DNA of 64,000 nucleotides from Sporosarcina trichiuri (GTDB lineage Bacteria > Bacillota > Bacilli > Bacillales_A > Planococcaceae). The stretch's first letter is position 1; the number at the start of each line of letters is the position of its first letter. Below the pieces are notes generated by a model. It was not told the DNA's origin, ran no database searches, and saw only the letters and a list, made by a program, of their open reading frames with translations. The DNA lies in NCBI RefSeq assembly GCF_030406775.1, contig NZ_CP129119.1:530001-594000 (forward strand), in the 5' to 3' direction. Shown here one piece after another: positions 1-8,326 of the stretch. Position numbers and translations under genes: made by a program.

Positions 1-2
1 AT

Positions 3-734
3 ACGATCTTGGTGAGCATCATGCATGTCAATAACGAAATCGGATCTGTGCAGCCGCTGGCACAATGCGCACAGATCATCCGGGAACGGTCCCGCGCGAT
101 TTTCCATTCGGATTGTGTGCAGAGTGCAGGGAAATTGGCGCTGCCTTTCCCTCGCTATGCCGATGCCATCACACTTTCCGGACATAAGATACACGGTCTG
201 AAAGGGACGGGATGCCTTCTAGCTAAACCATCCAGGCTGCCGGAGGCGATTTCATACGGAGGCGGACAGGAGGACGGATTGCGGAGTGGTACTGTCAATG
301 TCGCCGGGGCAGCGGCGTTTGCGAAAGCATTCCGCCTTGCAACAGCGGAACCGTCAGCGGATCATATGCGAAACTGGACGGCCGCGATGCATGACGGACT
401 GAAGAATGAACCGCGGCTTCGTATCCTGTCATCGCCGGACGGGGCGCCGCACATTTTTTCGATGGCATTCAAAGGTCTGACCGGCGAAGTGGCTGTAAAC
501 TACTTCCAGGAAAACGGCATATACGTCTCCACTTCAAGCGCCTGTTCGTCCAAATCGTCCAGGACCAGCCATGTCATCGAAGCGGTGGGTGTCCCGGAAG
601 AGTACAGGAAAGGTGCTGTACGGATCAGTTTCGGCCGTTCCAACAGTGCAGCAGACGCAGAGCGTGTTATAGAAGTGACGAAAGAATTTTTAGAGATGAC
701 GAAGAAAGGGATGAAACAGCATGATATGGAGTGA
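3..734 (+). CDS. nifZ: Cysteine desulfurase, NifS/IscS family, 3' part
   Basis: This is the C-terminal part of a PLP-dependent cysteine desulfurase; the reading frame is already open at the window edge, so the start lies upstream. The SGHKIHGLKG segment carries the PLP-binding lysine and SACSSKS carries the catalytic cysteine that takes sulfur from L-cysteine as persulfide. The gene overlaps thiI by 14 bases, as in B. subtilis where NifZ is the dedicated sulfur donor for ThiI in 4-thiouridine formation. The PLP lysine and cysteine are seen directly; the partnership with ThiI is inferred from the overlap and known synteny. Confidence 0.93.
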   Translation, partial: TILVSIMHVNNEIGSVQPLAQCAQIIRERSRAIFHSDCVQSAGKLALPFPRYADAITLSGHKIHGLKGTGCLLAKPSRLPEAISYGGGQEDGLRSGTVNVAGAAAFAKAFRLATAEPSADHMRNWTAAMHDGLKNEPRLRILSSPDGAPHIFSMAFKGLTGEVAVNYFQENGIYVSTSSACSSKSSRTSHVIEAVGVPEEYRKGAVRISFGRSNSAADAERVIEVTKEFLEMTKKGMKQHDME

Positions 735-1926
735 ACTTCTCATTCGCTACGGCGAGATGTCGCTGAAAGGCCGGAACCGGAAAGTGTTTATCCAGAAACT
801 GAGTGAAAATATACGGAGAGCGCTTCGAGGGCTTGAAACGGTCAAGTTGAAAGCGGAACGGGACAGGATGTTCATCTACGCCTCTCCCGAAGAGCTCGAA
901 CAGGCAGTCCATCTGCTGAAAGACGTTGCGGGCATCCAATCGTACAGTCCGATAGCGCAATGTGAATCGACGGTCGAGTCGATACGAAGCACTGCGCTGG
1001 GTGTATTCGAGCATGAGGAGACTTTGGGGAGAACGTTCAAGGTCGAAGTGAAACGAACGGACAAGTCATTTCCGCTCGTCACGGGAGAATTGCAGAAGGA
1101 GATCGGCGGCACAATTCTCCGCGCGCATCCCGATCTGAAAGTGGACGTCCGCAAACCGGATATCCTTCTCCATATCGACATCCGGGAAACCGGTGCGTTC
1201 CTCTCCGCACGCATATACAAAGGCGCGGCCGGTATGCCTGTCGGTTCGAACGGCCGGTCCCTGCTCATGCTGTCTGGCGGCATCGACAGTCCGGCTGCCG
1301 GCTATTTGATGATGAAACGCGGCGTCATGGTGGAGGCGATCCATTTCGCAAGCCCTCCTTATACAAGTGAGAAGGCTCAGGCGAAAGTGGAGGAGCTCGC
1401 CAGGAAGCTGAGTGTCTACGGCGGCAGCATAAAGCTGCATATCATTCCATTCACAGAAATCCAGCAGGCCATCGTCAAGCAAGTGCCCGAAAACGTCTCG
1501 ATCACATCCACACGCCGTCTCATGCTGCGGATTGCTGACCAAGTGAGACAGGAGATCGGCGCATTGGCCATCGTCACGGGGGAAAGCCTCGGCCAAGTGG
1601 CAAGCCAGACGCTGGAGAGCTTCACGGCAATCAATGCCGTAACGAATACACCGATCCTCCGTCCGCTGATTGCTACAGATAAACTGGAGATCATCGATAT
1701 CGCCAAAAAGATCGGCACCTATGAAACGTCCATCCAGCCATATGAAGACTGCTGCACCATCTTCACACCTGCCAGCCCGAAAACGAAACCGAGACTGGAC
1801 AAGGTGGAGTATTATGAAAGCTTCATCGATTTCGCGCCGCTGATCGAAGAAGCCGTAAAGAACAGGCAGATCATCGAGTGTACGAGTGAAAGCAACCCAG
1901 ATGGCGACTTCTCCGACTTGCTGTAG
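721..1926 (+). CDS. thiI: tRNA 4-thiouridine synthase ThiI
   Basis: ThiI adenylates U8 of tRNA and inserts sulfur to make 4-thiouridine. The protein has 401 residues, the usual size for the Firmicute form. An N-terminal ferredoxin-like/THUMP region (about 1-165) is followed by the PP-loop SGGIDSPAAG near residues 185-194. It lacks the C-terminal rhodanese domain of E. coli ThiI, so the persulfide must come from a separate desulfurase, which fits the overlapping upstream gene. The ATG lies inside the end of that gene, suggesting translational coupling. Confidence 0.96.
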   Translation: MIWSELLIRYGEMSLKGRNRKVFIQKLSENIRRALRGLETVKLKAERDRMFIYASPEELEQAVHLLKDVAGIQSYSPIAQCESTVESIRSTALGVFEHEETLGRTFKVEVKRTDKSFPLVTGELQKEIGGTILRAHPDLKVDVRKPDILLHIDIRETGAFLSARIYKGAAGMPVGSNGRSLLMLSGGIDSPAAGYLMMKRGVMVEAIHFASPPYTSEKAQAKVEELARKLSVYGGSIKLHIIPFTEIQQAIVKQVPENVSITSTRRLMLRIADQVRQEIGALAIVTGESLGQVASQTLESFTAINAVTNTPILRPLIATDKLEIIDIAKKIGTYETSIQPYEDCCTIFTPASPKTKPRLDKVEYYESFIDFAPLIEEAVKNRQIIECTSESNPDGDFSDLL

Positions 1927-1973
1927 AGGATCCCGTTTTTGATTGTCATGAAAAAAATACCACTTCCTATCAG

Positions 1974-2003
1974 TGCATGAATTCTCCGGAACGGACCATT
2001 CTA
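1974..2003 (+). promoter_or_regulatory. Possible sigma-G promoter of sspA
   Basis: TGCATG at 1974-1979 and CATTCTA at 1997-2003 are separated by 17 bases and resemble the forespore sigma-G pattern (TGAATA and CATACTA). The site ends about 25 bases before the spore protein start. The -35 match is only partial. Confidence 0.45.
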
Positions 2004-2027
2004 TAGTCACAAGGAGGTGACAACGAC

Positions 2028-2231
2028 ATGACAAACTCAAACAACGGCAACTCAAACCAACTTCTTGTACCAGGTGTACAGCAGGCGCTTGACCAGATGA
2101 AGTATGAAATTGCTTCTGAATTCGGTGTTCAGCTTGGAGCAGACGCTTCATCGCGTGCCAACGGATCCGTCGGCGGAGAAATCACTAAGCGATTGGTACG
2201 TCAAGCTCAAGAACAAATGAAGGGCTTCTAA
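2028..2231 (+). CDS. sspA: Alpha/beta-type small acid-soluble spore protein
   Basis: This 67-residue protein coats and protects DNA in the dormant spore and is degraded at germination. The sequence [10 protein letters not shown] is the site cut by the germination protease GPR (consensus cleavage inside E-I-A/S-E-F), and GGEITKRLV is the second conserved block. A very strong AAGGAGGTGA lies 7 bases before the ATG. The position directly after thiI matches B. subtilis. Its presence implies that the organism, or a recent ancestor, makes endospores. Confidence 0.96.
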   Translation: MTNSNNGNSNQLLVPGVQQALDQMKYEIASEFGVQLGADASSRANGSVGGEITKRLVRQAQEQMKGF

Positions 2232-2247
2232 GCTAAACTGAACCCTT

Positions 2248-2279
2248 GACTGCTCTCCATATGGAGGGCAGTCTTTTTT
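2248..2279 (+). terminator. Rho-independent terminator after sspA
   Basis: An 11-bp stem (one G-T pair) with loop ATAT is followed by seven T-rich bases. Confidence 0.9.
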
Positions 2280-2320
2280 ATGGTTGCTCATTTTCCGGTT
2301 TGTATACAAATGACTTTGTT

Positions 2321-2349
2321 TTGAATTTGCGGAATTTTACTTGTATACT
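2321..2349 (+). promoter_or_regulatory. Sigma-A promoter of the acyl-CoA synthetase gene
   Basis: TTGAAT (2321-2326) and TATACT (2344-2349) are separated by 17 bases, 29 bases upstream of the coding start. Confidence 0.75.
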
Positions 2350-2377
2350 GATTACATTGTGTAAAGGAGGAATTGGG

Positions 2378-3949
2378 ATGAAACGTGAAGAGTTGATTGC
2401 ACCTGAGCAGTATAATGTGGTCTCTGAAATCGGGAAATATGCAGATGGAACGGATCGGAAAGCACTCATTTACGCAGATGCCGGCGGAAACAAACGGGAG
2501 TATACATATGACCAGCTCATGAATGACGCAAACCGTGCGGCGAATGTCTTCACTTCGAACGGACTTGGGAAAGGGGACATCGTTCTGGTGATGGTGCCGC
2601 GTCTGATCGAGGCGTATACCGCCTACATCGGAGCCCTGAAAGCGGGGATAGCTGTCATCCCTTCCTCCGAAATGCTGCGCGCATCCGATATCGAGTACCG
2701 GCTTGCCCACAGCGGAGCGAAAGCGATTGTCGCCTATGAAGCGTTTACCGATCAGCTTGCCGACGTGAAAGGGATCGAAGATGTGAACCTGTTTGTGATC
2801 GGAAAGGCAGCGGATCGGGGCATCTCGCTCACGGATGCCATGGCCTCCGCCTCGCCGGAATTCCAGGCAGCCGACACCAAAGCGGATGATATGGCATTCC
2901 TCTCCTACACATCCGGAACGACCGGCAAACCGAAAGGCGTTGTCCACACGCATGGCTGGGGCTATGCACATCTCAGGACAACCGGCGAGAACTGGCTCGG
3001 CATCCAGGAAGGCGACACCGTCTGGGCTACGGCCGCGCCCGGCTGGCAGAAATGGATCTGGACACCGTTCCTGGCGGTGCTCGGCAGCGGTGCGACCGGG
3101 CTCGTGTACAACGGGAAATTCGATGTCAAAACCTATTTGGAGATGATCAAAACCTACCAGGTGAACGTGCTCTGCTGTACGCCGACAGAATATCGGTTCA
3201 TGGCAAAGGCTGAAGATCTCGCCGAGTACGATCTGTCGTCCATCCGCAGTGCTGTCTCTGCAGGCGAGCCGCTCAATAAGGAAGTGATCGATCGGTTTGA
3301 AGACGTCTTCTCACTTCAAGTGCGTGATGGCTATGGCCAGACGGAAAACACCCTGCTCGTCGGGACGATGCTCGGTATGGAGGCGCGTCCAGGTTCAATG
3401 GGCAAGCCGACCCCCGGCAACCGGGTCGAGATCGTCAACGACGAAGGAGAGATCGCAGGTGTCGGCGAAGTCGGGGATATCGCAGTCCATATTTCCACGC
3501 CTGCCCTCTTCAAAGAGTACTTGAAGGATCCCGAACGCACAGCGATGCAGTTCCGGGGGGACTACTATATAACGGGTGACCGTGCGAAGAAAGATGAGGA
3601 CGGGTACTTCTGGTTTGAAGGGCGGGGAGACGATATCATCATCAGCTCAGGCTATACGATCGGGCCGTTCGAAGTGGAGGACGCTCTCACGAACCATCCC
3701 GCTGTCCGTGAATGCGCAGTCGTCGCCAGTCCGGATGAAGTGAGAGGGTCTGTTGTCAAAGCTTATATCGTCCTGCGTGATCCATCAGCTGCTGCTGATG
3801 AAGGGCTCATTCAGGAGCTGCAGGACCATGTCAAGGAAACGACAGCGCCCTACAAGTATCCGCGCAAAATCGAATTCGTGGAGGAGCTGCCGAAGACCGC
3901 GTCGGGTAAGATCATGCGGGTCCAGCTCCGTAAAATGGAAATGAAGTGA
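2378..3949 (+). CDS. mbcS: Acyl-CoA synthetase, AMP-forming (MbcS/YtcI type)
   Basis: An ANL-superfamily ligase of 523 residues that activates a carboxylic acid to its acyl-CoA through an acyl-AMP. The P-loop-like YTSGTTGKPKGV, the GYGQTE adenine motif, the YITGDRA hinge region and the C-terminal lysine in KTASGKIMR are all visible. The ATG at 2378 follows AAAGGAGG and matches the family start; the open frame continues upstream without a better start. Its place next to sspA matches B. subtilis ytcI, whose Listeria relative MbcS prefers medium and branched-chain acids. That substrate choice is an inference; acetate or propionate use cannot be excluded. Confidence 0.88.
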   Translation: MKREELIAPEQYNVVSEIGKYADGTDRKALIYADAGGNKREYTYDQLMNDANRAANVFTSNGLGKGDIVLVMVPRLIEAYTAYIGALKAGIAVIPSSEMLRASDIEYRLAHSGAKAIVAYEAFTDQLADVKGIEDVNLFVIGKAADRGISLTDAMASASPEFQAADTKADDMAFLSYTSGTTGKPKGVVHTHGWGYAHLRTTGENWLGIQEGDTVWATAAPGWQKWIWTPFLAVLGSGATGLVYNGKFDVKTYLEMIKTYQVNVLCCTPTEYRFMAKAEDLAEYDLSSIRSAVSAGEPLNKEVIDRFEDVFSLQVRDGYGQTENTLLVGTMLGMEARPGSMGKPTPGNRVEIVNDEGEIAGVGEVGDIAVHISTPALFKEYLKDPERTAMQFRGDYYITGDRAKKDEDGYFWFEGRGDDIIISSGYTIGPFEVEDALTNHPAVRECAVVASPDEVRGSVVKAYIVLRDPSAAADEGLIQELQDHVKETTAPYKYPRKIEFVEELPKTASGKIMRVQLRKMEMK

Positions 3950-3951
3950 TT

Positions 3952-3990
3952 GAAAAAGAGCTGAGAGCTTTCGTTCTCGGTTCTTTTTTC
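3952..3990 (+). terminator. Terminator after mbcS
   Basis: A 10-bp stem (AGAGCTGAGA with its partner, two G-T pairs) is followed by six T residues. Confidence 0.8.
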
Positions 3991-3999
3991 ATGTAATCC

Positions 4000-4028
4000 T
4001 TTACGCCGCTGAATCAGCAACGTATAAT
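4000..4028 (+). promoter_or_regulatory. Possible sigma-A promoter of rarD
   Basis: A perfect TATAAT at 4023-4028 has TTTACG 17 bases upstream (4 of 6 matches to TTGACA). Confidence 0.6.
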
Positions 4029-4082
4029 TGAGCAATATTTCGAACTGCAAAATGTTCGTACATGATGGAAGGGAGGAATACG

Positions 4083-5015
4083 ATGCAATCACCGCAGCAA
4101 GGAGCTTTTTGGGTATTTTTCGCTTATTTTCTATGGGGGTTCATGCCGATCTATTGGAAAAGCCTCGATCATGTCGGCAGCAGTGAAATTCTGCTCAACC
4201 GGATCATCTGGGCGTTCATCCTGACAGCGGCTGTCCTTCTGATTGCAGGGCAGGGAAGGAAATTGGCCGCGGACGTGAAAGAGCTGTGGCGGACCCCTCG
4301 TCAATTCTGGGGATTGTGTCTGGCATCTCTGCTCGTCACGACGAACTGGGGAACTTACATATGGGCCGTGAACCACGATTTCATCGTACAGGCAAGTCTC
4401 GGCTATTACATGAATCCGCTCGTTTCCGTCCTTCTGGGTATCCTGTTCCTCAAGGAATCATTGAACCGCAGCCAGCAGGGGGCATTCGTGCTTGCAGCCG
4501 TGGGCGTCACCATACTGACAATCCATTATGGTGTCTTCCCGTGGGTATCGTTCGTCCTTGCCTTATCGTTCGCTCTGTACGGACTTATCAAGAAGCATAT
4601 CAAGCTGGACGCCGCGCGGGGACTCGCCATCGAAACGGCATTTGTGGTTCCAATCGCCCTTCTTGCGTATGGCTGGCTGATCCGATCGGGGGATGCCGTG
4701 CTGTTCGGTACCGATCCAGTGACAGTCGTATTGCTCGTTTTGACAGGGATTGCGACGGCGCTGCCGCTCATCTTCTTCTCAAAAGGAGTTGTGTCCATTC
4801 CGCTCTATGTGTCGGGCTTTCTGCAGTATATCGCTCCTACACTGATGCTGATCATCGGCGTCTCCCTGTACGGCGAGCAGTTCGGTGCATTCGAATGGAT
4901 GAGTTTCGCATTCATCTGGGCTGCGCTGATGCTGTTCACCATCCCGCAGGTCGTGCGGTTTTTGAAGAACCGGAGAGTTGCCGGCCGGCTGAAGGAACAG
5001 CATCATCCTCACTGA
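4083..5015 (+). CDS. rarD: EamA family transporter, RarD type
   Basis: A 310-residue integral membrane protein of the drug/metabolite transporter superfamily with about ten hydrophobic segments in two EamA repeats. The N-terminal block with FLWGFMPIYWK is typical of RarD. RarD proteins are named after chloramphenicol sensitivity in E. coli, but the substrate is not established. The ATG at 4083 sits 7 bases after GGGAGG; an ATG 21 bases upstream has no such site. It is flanked by its own likely promoter and by the sigma-W-type promoter of the next unit, so it seems monocistronic. Confidence 0.85.
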   Translation: MQSPQQGAFWVFFAYFLWGFMPIYWKSLDHVGSSEILLNRIIWAFILTAAVLLIAGQGRKLAADVKELWRTPRQFWGLCLASLLVTTNWGTYIWAVNHDFIVQASLGYYMNPLVSVLLGILFLKESLNRSQQGAFVLAAVGVTILTIHYGVFPWVSFVLALSFALYGLIKKHIKLDAARGLAIETAFVVPIALLAYGWLIRSGDAVLFGTDPVTVVLLVLTGIATALPLIFFSKGVVSIPLYVSGFLQYIAPTLMLIIGVSLYGEQFGAFEWMSFAFIWAALMLFTIPQVVRFLKNRRVAGRLKEQHHPH

Positions 5016-5026
5016 TGGGATTTTAA

Positions 5027-5054
5027 TGAAACGGATTCACCGGTCATACGTATA
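5027..5054 (+). promoter_or_regulatory. Sigma-W promoter of sppA-yteJ
   Basis: TGAAAC (5027-5032), a 16-base spacer and CGTATA (5049-5054) match the sigma-W consensus TGAAAC-N16-CGTA exactly. In B. subtilis the sppA-yteJ operon belongs to the sigma-W envelope-stress regulon, so this supports conserved control. No good sigma-A elements were seen here. Confidence 0.88.
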
Positions 5055-5082
5055 AGATGGAGGACATGAAGGAGGAATCGCA

Positions 5083-6093
5083 ATGACAACAAAACGATGG
5101 ATAGCGTTACTGAGCGCAGCTGCACTGGTGATCGTCTCGATCGGCGTCAACTCGCTATCCTATATCTTTACGAGGGATTTCAGCTCGCTGTTCGAAGACA
5201 ACTTCGCGCTGAACGGTCCGATGTATGAAGAAAATGTATTGGAAGGCGGGGGCTCGACGGAGCGGATTGCTGTCCTTGAGGTCAGCGGCGTCATCCAGGA
5301 TACCGGCCCCGCATCGCCATTTGCGGCACCCGGCTATAACCACCAGCTTTTCATGAGCCAGCTTGCGGACATCCAGGAGGATCCGACAGTGAAAGGGGTC
5401 GTGCTCCACGTGGATTCGCCGGGCGGCGGCGTGATGGAATCCTCGGATATTTATGATGAACTGGTTGCAATCCGGGACAACAGCAATATTCCGATCTATG
5501 TTTCGATGGGCTCGATGGCGGCTTCTGGCGGATACTACATTTCAGCTCCTGCCGAGAAGATTTTCGTTCATCCCGAAACAATCACAGGATCGATTGGTGT
5601 CATCATGGAAAGTCTGAACTATGCAGAACTCGCCGATAAGATCGGTATCGACTTCAACACCATCAAAACAGGTCCTTATAAAGACATGATGAGTCCGAAT
5701 CGTGAAATGACGAAGGAAGAACGCAATATGCTGCAGGAAATGATCAATGATTCATACGAGCGGTTTGTCGGAATTGTCGCAGACGGCCGCGGCATGTCTG
5801 TCGATGCGGTCAAGAAAGTGGCGGACGGCAGAATCATGAACGGACGGCAGGCGATCGAGGCAGGACTGGCGGATGATTATGGCAAGCTGCCGGACGTCGT
5901 CGAGTCACTGAAAACCGATCTGGGACTCAAGGATCCGACTATATTCGAATATACATCTTCAGACAGCCTGTCATCGCTGTTCGGGATGAATGTGTCCGGC
6001 TTGCTGAAAAAGAATGCGGAAACGGAATTGATCGAAAAAATGCTGACGGATTACCAGGCACCGCGGATGATGTATCTGTATGGTGAACGCTAA
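5083..6093 (+). CDS. sppA: Signal peptide peptidase SppA
   Basis: A membrane-anchored serine protease of 336 residues that degrades leftover signal peptides. A hydrophobic anchor covers about residues 8-30 and the S49 peptidase domain about 60-300. The Ser-Lys dyad is S148 in SMAASGG and K200 in KTGPYKD, matching B. subtilis S147/K199. AAGGAGG precedes the ATG. It is followed after 17 bases by an RDD membrane protein, the same pair as sppA-yteJ in B. subtilis, and is probably induced with it by envelope stress. Confidence 0.96.
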   Translation: MTTKRWIALLSAAALVIVSIGVNSLSYIFTRDFSSLFEDNFALNGPMYEENVLEGGGSTERIAVLEVSGVIQDTGPASPFAAPGYNHQLFMSQLADIQEDPTVKGVVLHVDSPGGGVMESSDIYDELVAIRDNSNIPIYVSMGSMAASGGYYISAPAEKIFVHPETITGSIGVIMESLNYAELADKIGIDFNTIKTGPYKDMMSPNREMTKEERNMLQEMINDSYERFVGIVADGRGMSVDAVKKVADGRIMNGRQAIEAGLADDYGKLPDVVESLKTDLGLKDPTIFEYTSSDSLSSLFGMNVSGLLKKNAETELIEKMLTDYQAPRMMYLYGER

Positions 6094-6110
6094 AGAGAGG
6101 AGGGACCCGA

Positions 6111-6695
6111 ATGTCTGACCAATTGGAACCAGCAGCAGCTAGTGAACTCCCGGCGGAAAACCGTGCGTCAGAGGAGGTTGTGCAGAGAGCGGACGAATTC
6201 CGGAGAAAGCCTGCGGGATTCTGGATCCGCTTTTGGGCGTATCTGATCGATCTGATCATCATCAGTGCCATTAGCGGGCTGATCGTCAAACCGGTGTTCC
6301 GGGTTTTCGACTGGGCAATCACCGATCCGATTTTTCTGTTATACAGTCCGTACAAAGCGGTCATGCTCATCGTTTTCCTGGCCTACTTCCTGCTGATGAC
6401 GAGATACTTCGGACAGACGGCCGGCAAGATGATCTGCGGAATCCGTGTTGTGCGTAAAGCGGGAGGGCGCTTAAGCTGGAGCAGTCTGCTGTTCCGGGAA
6501 GTGATCGGCCGCTATATCTCGAAGACGCTCGTCATCCCATACCTGCTCGTCGTCTTCATGCCGCATAAAGAAGCGCTGCATGACTTGTTCGCGGATACGG
6601 AAGTTATACACGAACAAGTATATGAGAAGGCTGTTGCTGACGTTGTCCGGACGACTGCCGGACGTGCTCAGTTGCAAGGGGAGCAGTCCGTCTAG
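6111..6695 (+). CDS. yteJ: RDD family membrane protein YteJ
   Basis: A 194-residue protein with an RDD domain: the segment around residue 35 (RFWAYLIDL, an RDD-motif variant) opens the first membrane helix, a second helix covers about 84-102, and GKMICGIRV follows. The N-terminal 30 residues are charged and cytosolic. RDD proteins are proposed to be transporters or modulators of membrane stress, without a settled activity. It lies in the sppA transcription unit, which in B. subtilis contributes to resistance against membrane-active antibiotics. Confidence 0.85.
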   Translation: MSDQLEPAAASELPAENRASEEVVQRADEFRRKPAGFWIRFWAYLIDLIIISAISGLIVKPVFRVFDWAITDPIFLLYSPYKAVMLIVFLAYFLLMTRYFGQTAGKMICGIRVVRKAGGRLSWSSLLFREVIGRYISKTLVIPYLLVVFMPHKEALHDLFADTEVIHEQVYEKAVADVVRTTAGRAQLQGEQSV

Positions 6696-6730
6696 TAAGA
6701 TGGAGGGACCACGAAAGGAGCGCAAAACGT

Positions 6731-7243
6731 ATGACATCCATTACATTCCAGAACAAGCCGGTCACACTGCTCGGCACTCAGCTCCGAGCCGGAGACAAAG
6801 CACCGGACTTCACTGTGATCGGCAATGATCTGCAGCCTGTCACTTTCGAAGGTGCTGGAGGCAAAGTCAGGCTCATCAGTGTCGTCCCTTCCATCGACAC
6901 AGGTGTTTGTGCAAAACAGACCCACCGATTCAATGATGAAGCAGGAAAACTGGGTGACAAGGCGGAAGTGCTGACAATTTCTGCAGATCTGCCGTTTGCA
7001 CAGGCGCGGTACCGGTCGGTTGAAGAAATCGGTAATCTGCAAGTGCTGTCCGACCATCGCGATCTGTCGTTCGGCAGCGCGTACGGCGTTGTTATCGAGG
7101 AGCTCCGGCTTTTGGCCCGTGCAATTTTTGTCATCGAACCGGATGGCACAGTCGCCTATTCGGAATATGTGAATGAAGTGACGGACCATCCGGATTACCT
7201 GGAAGCACTGGAGACCGTCAAGAAACTGATTGTGTCTGTATAA
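6731..7243 (+). CDS. tpx: Thiol peroxidase, atypical one-cysteine form
   Basis: A peroxiredoxin of the Tpx class that reduces hydroperoxides. It has 170 residues and the peroxidatic site PSIDTGVC at C60. The usual resolving cysteine near residue 94-95 (family pattern LPFAQ-xRxC) is missing: the segment reads LPFAQARYRS, with arginine R95 encoded by CGG at 7013-7015, and no other cysteine exists in the protein. The enzyme must then use another thiol for recycling or have altered activity. The position between yteJ and ytxK matches B. subtilis. The frame is intact, so this is a substitution, not a frameshift. Confidence 0.93.
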   Translation: MTSITFQNKPVTLLGTQLRAGDKAPDFTVIGNDLQPVTFEGAGGKVRLISVVPSIDTGVCAKQTHRFNDEAGKLGDKAEVLTISADLPFAQARYRSVEEIGNLQVLSDHRDLSFGSAYGVVIEELRLLARAIFVIEPDGTVAYSEYVNEVTDHPDYLEALETVKKLIVSV

Positions 7244-7266
7244 GGCAGCTCTGCGCTGCCTGTTCA

Positions 7267-7292
7267 CCCATCCGGCTGCCGGATGGGTTTTT
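7267..7292 (+). terminator. Terminator after tpx
   Basis: The stem CCCATCCGG-CTG-CCGGATGGG is followed by TTTTT. A smaller GGCAGC/GCTGCC hairpin lies just upstream. Confidence 0.85.
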
Positions 7293-7349
7293 CTCCGCAC
7301 ACGCGCTCATTTTTAAAATGCAGTAACAAACGAAAAAGAGGGATGACTT

Positions 7350-8264
7350 ATGAAAAGCAATACGGAACAGATCTTCACCTACTTGGATGGTGCAGCGGAG
7401 AAGGGAGACCAGCTCTACTTGGAGCAGCTCGTCACCGCATGCCGCGCATGGGCAGAAGGAAAAGCCGCGCCCGATCTGCAGGGCGAAGTGGCAAAAGAGG
7501 AAATACGGAGAGGGCTGCAGCTCGCAATTCTGAAAGGAATGCGGCAGAACGTGCAGCCGAATCATCAGATGACACCGGATGCAATCGGCATGCTGATCGG
7601 ACGGATTGCAGAACTGCTCACTGCGGGACAGGAATATATACGGATCACAGATCTTGCAGCCGGAACAGGGAACTTGCTGTTCACGGTCATGAACATGATG
7701 GAGCGTCCATCATCAGCGGCAGCTGTTGAAATCGACGAACTCCTTGCCCGTCTTATGGCAGCGGCTGCGGATCTGCTGGAGCAGGAAGCCGAGATCTTTG
7801 TCCAGGACGCCCTGCGCCCGCTGCTGATCGATCCGGCAGATCTGGCAGTATGTGATCTCCCTGTCGGCTATTATCCGGATGACGACAATGGGCTCAATTT
7901 TGAAATGATGCCGGCAGAAGGACATGCGTATGCACATCACCTGTTCATCGAACAGACGATGAAGCACCTGAAAGAGGGGGCGCACGGCATCTTCCTCGTT
8001 CCCTCTTCCTTATTCGAGTCTGCACAGTCCGGACTGCTGCATACGTATTTGAAGAAGCATACGGTCATCAGGGCCGTCCTGCAGCTGCCGTCCTCCTTGT
8101 TCAAAAATGCGGCACAGGCGAAAAGCATCCTGATTCTGCAGAAGCCGTCTGCCGATAAAACGGCGGCACCTGATGTTCTTCTGGCAAATGTCCCTGAGAT
8201 GACGGACAAACAGGCGATGCTGTCGTTCTTTGTGAAGCTTGAGGATTGGGTACAGGAAGGATGA
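7350..8264 (+). CDS. ytxK: Class I SAM-dependent DNA methyltransferase-like protein YtxK
   Basis: A 304-residue protein resembling the N6-adenine methyltransferase part of type I HsdM. The SAM motif DLAAGTGNLL is at about residue 91, and the catalytic NPPY motif is replaced by DLPVGYYP near 167, as in B. subtilis YtxK. No specificity or restriction subunit is nearby. It follows tpx as in B. subtilis, where the next gene is acetate kinase; ackA is not found here. Whether YtxK methylates DNA is unknown; with the altered motif this should not be assumed. Confidence 0.85.
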   Translation: MKSNTEQIFTYLDGAAEKGDQLYLEQLVTACRAWAEGKAAPDLQGEVAKEEIRRGLQLAILKGMRQNVQPNHQMTPDAIGMLIGRIAELLTAGQEYIRITDLAAGTGNLLFTVMNMMERPSSAAAVEIDELLARLMAAAADLLEQEAEIFVQDALRPLLIDPADLAVCDLPVGYYPDDDNGLNFEMMPAEGHAYAHHLFIEQTMKHLKEGAHGIFLVPSSLFESAQSGLLHTYLKKHTVIRAVLQLPSSLFKNAAQAKSILILQKPSADKTAAPDVLLANVPEMTDKQAMLSFFVKLEDWVQEG

Positions 8265-8265
8265 A

Positions 8266-8315
8266 GAAAAAGCTTGCGGGACACCGGATGAACCGGCAGC
8301 CCCGCAAGCTTTTTA
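8266..8315. terminator. Bidirectional terminator between ytxK and the usp gene
   Basis: A perfect 14-bp inverted repeat AAAAAGCTTGCGGG/CCCGCAAGCTTTTT gives T tracts on both strands and lies between two convergent genes. Confidence 0.92.
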
Positions 8316-8326
8316 CTTTGTGCTGG

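Noticed and set aside
6731..7243. Frameshift as the reason for the missing Tpx cysteine
   Set aside because: The frame is conserved on both sides (LPFAQAR before, LSDHRDLSFG after), so it is a substitution.
7350..8264. Restriction-modification or phage-defence system around ytxK
   Set aside because: There is no restriction or specificity gene nearby, and the gene sits in its normal housekeeping location after tpx.
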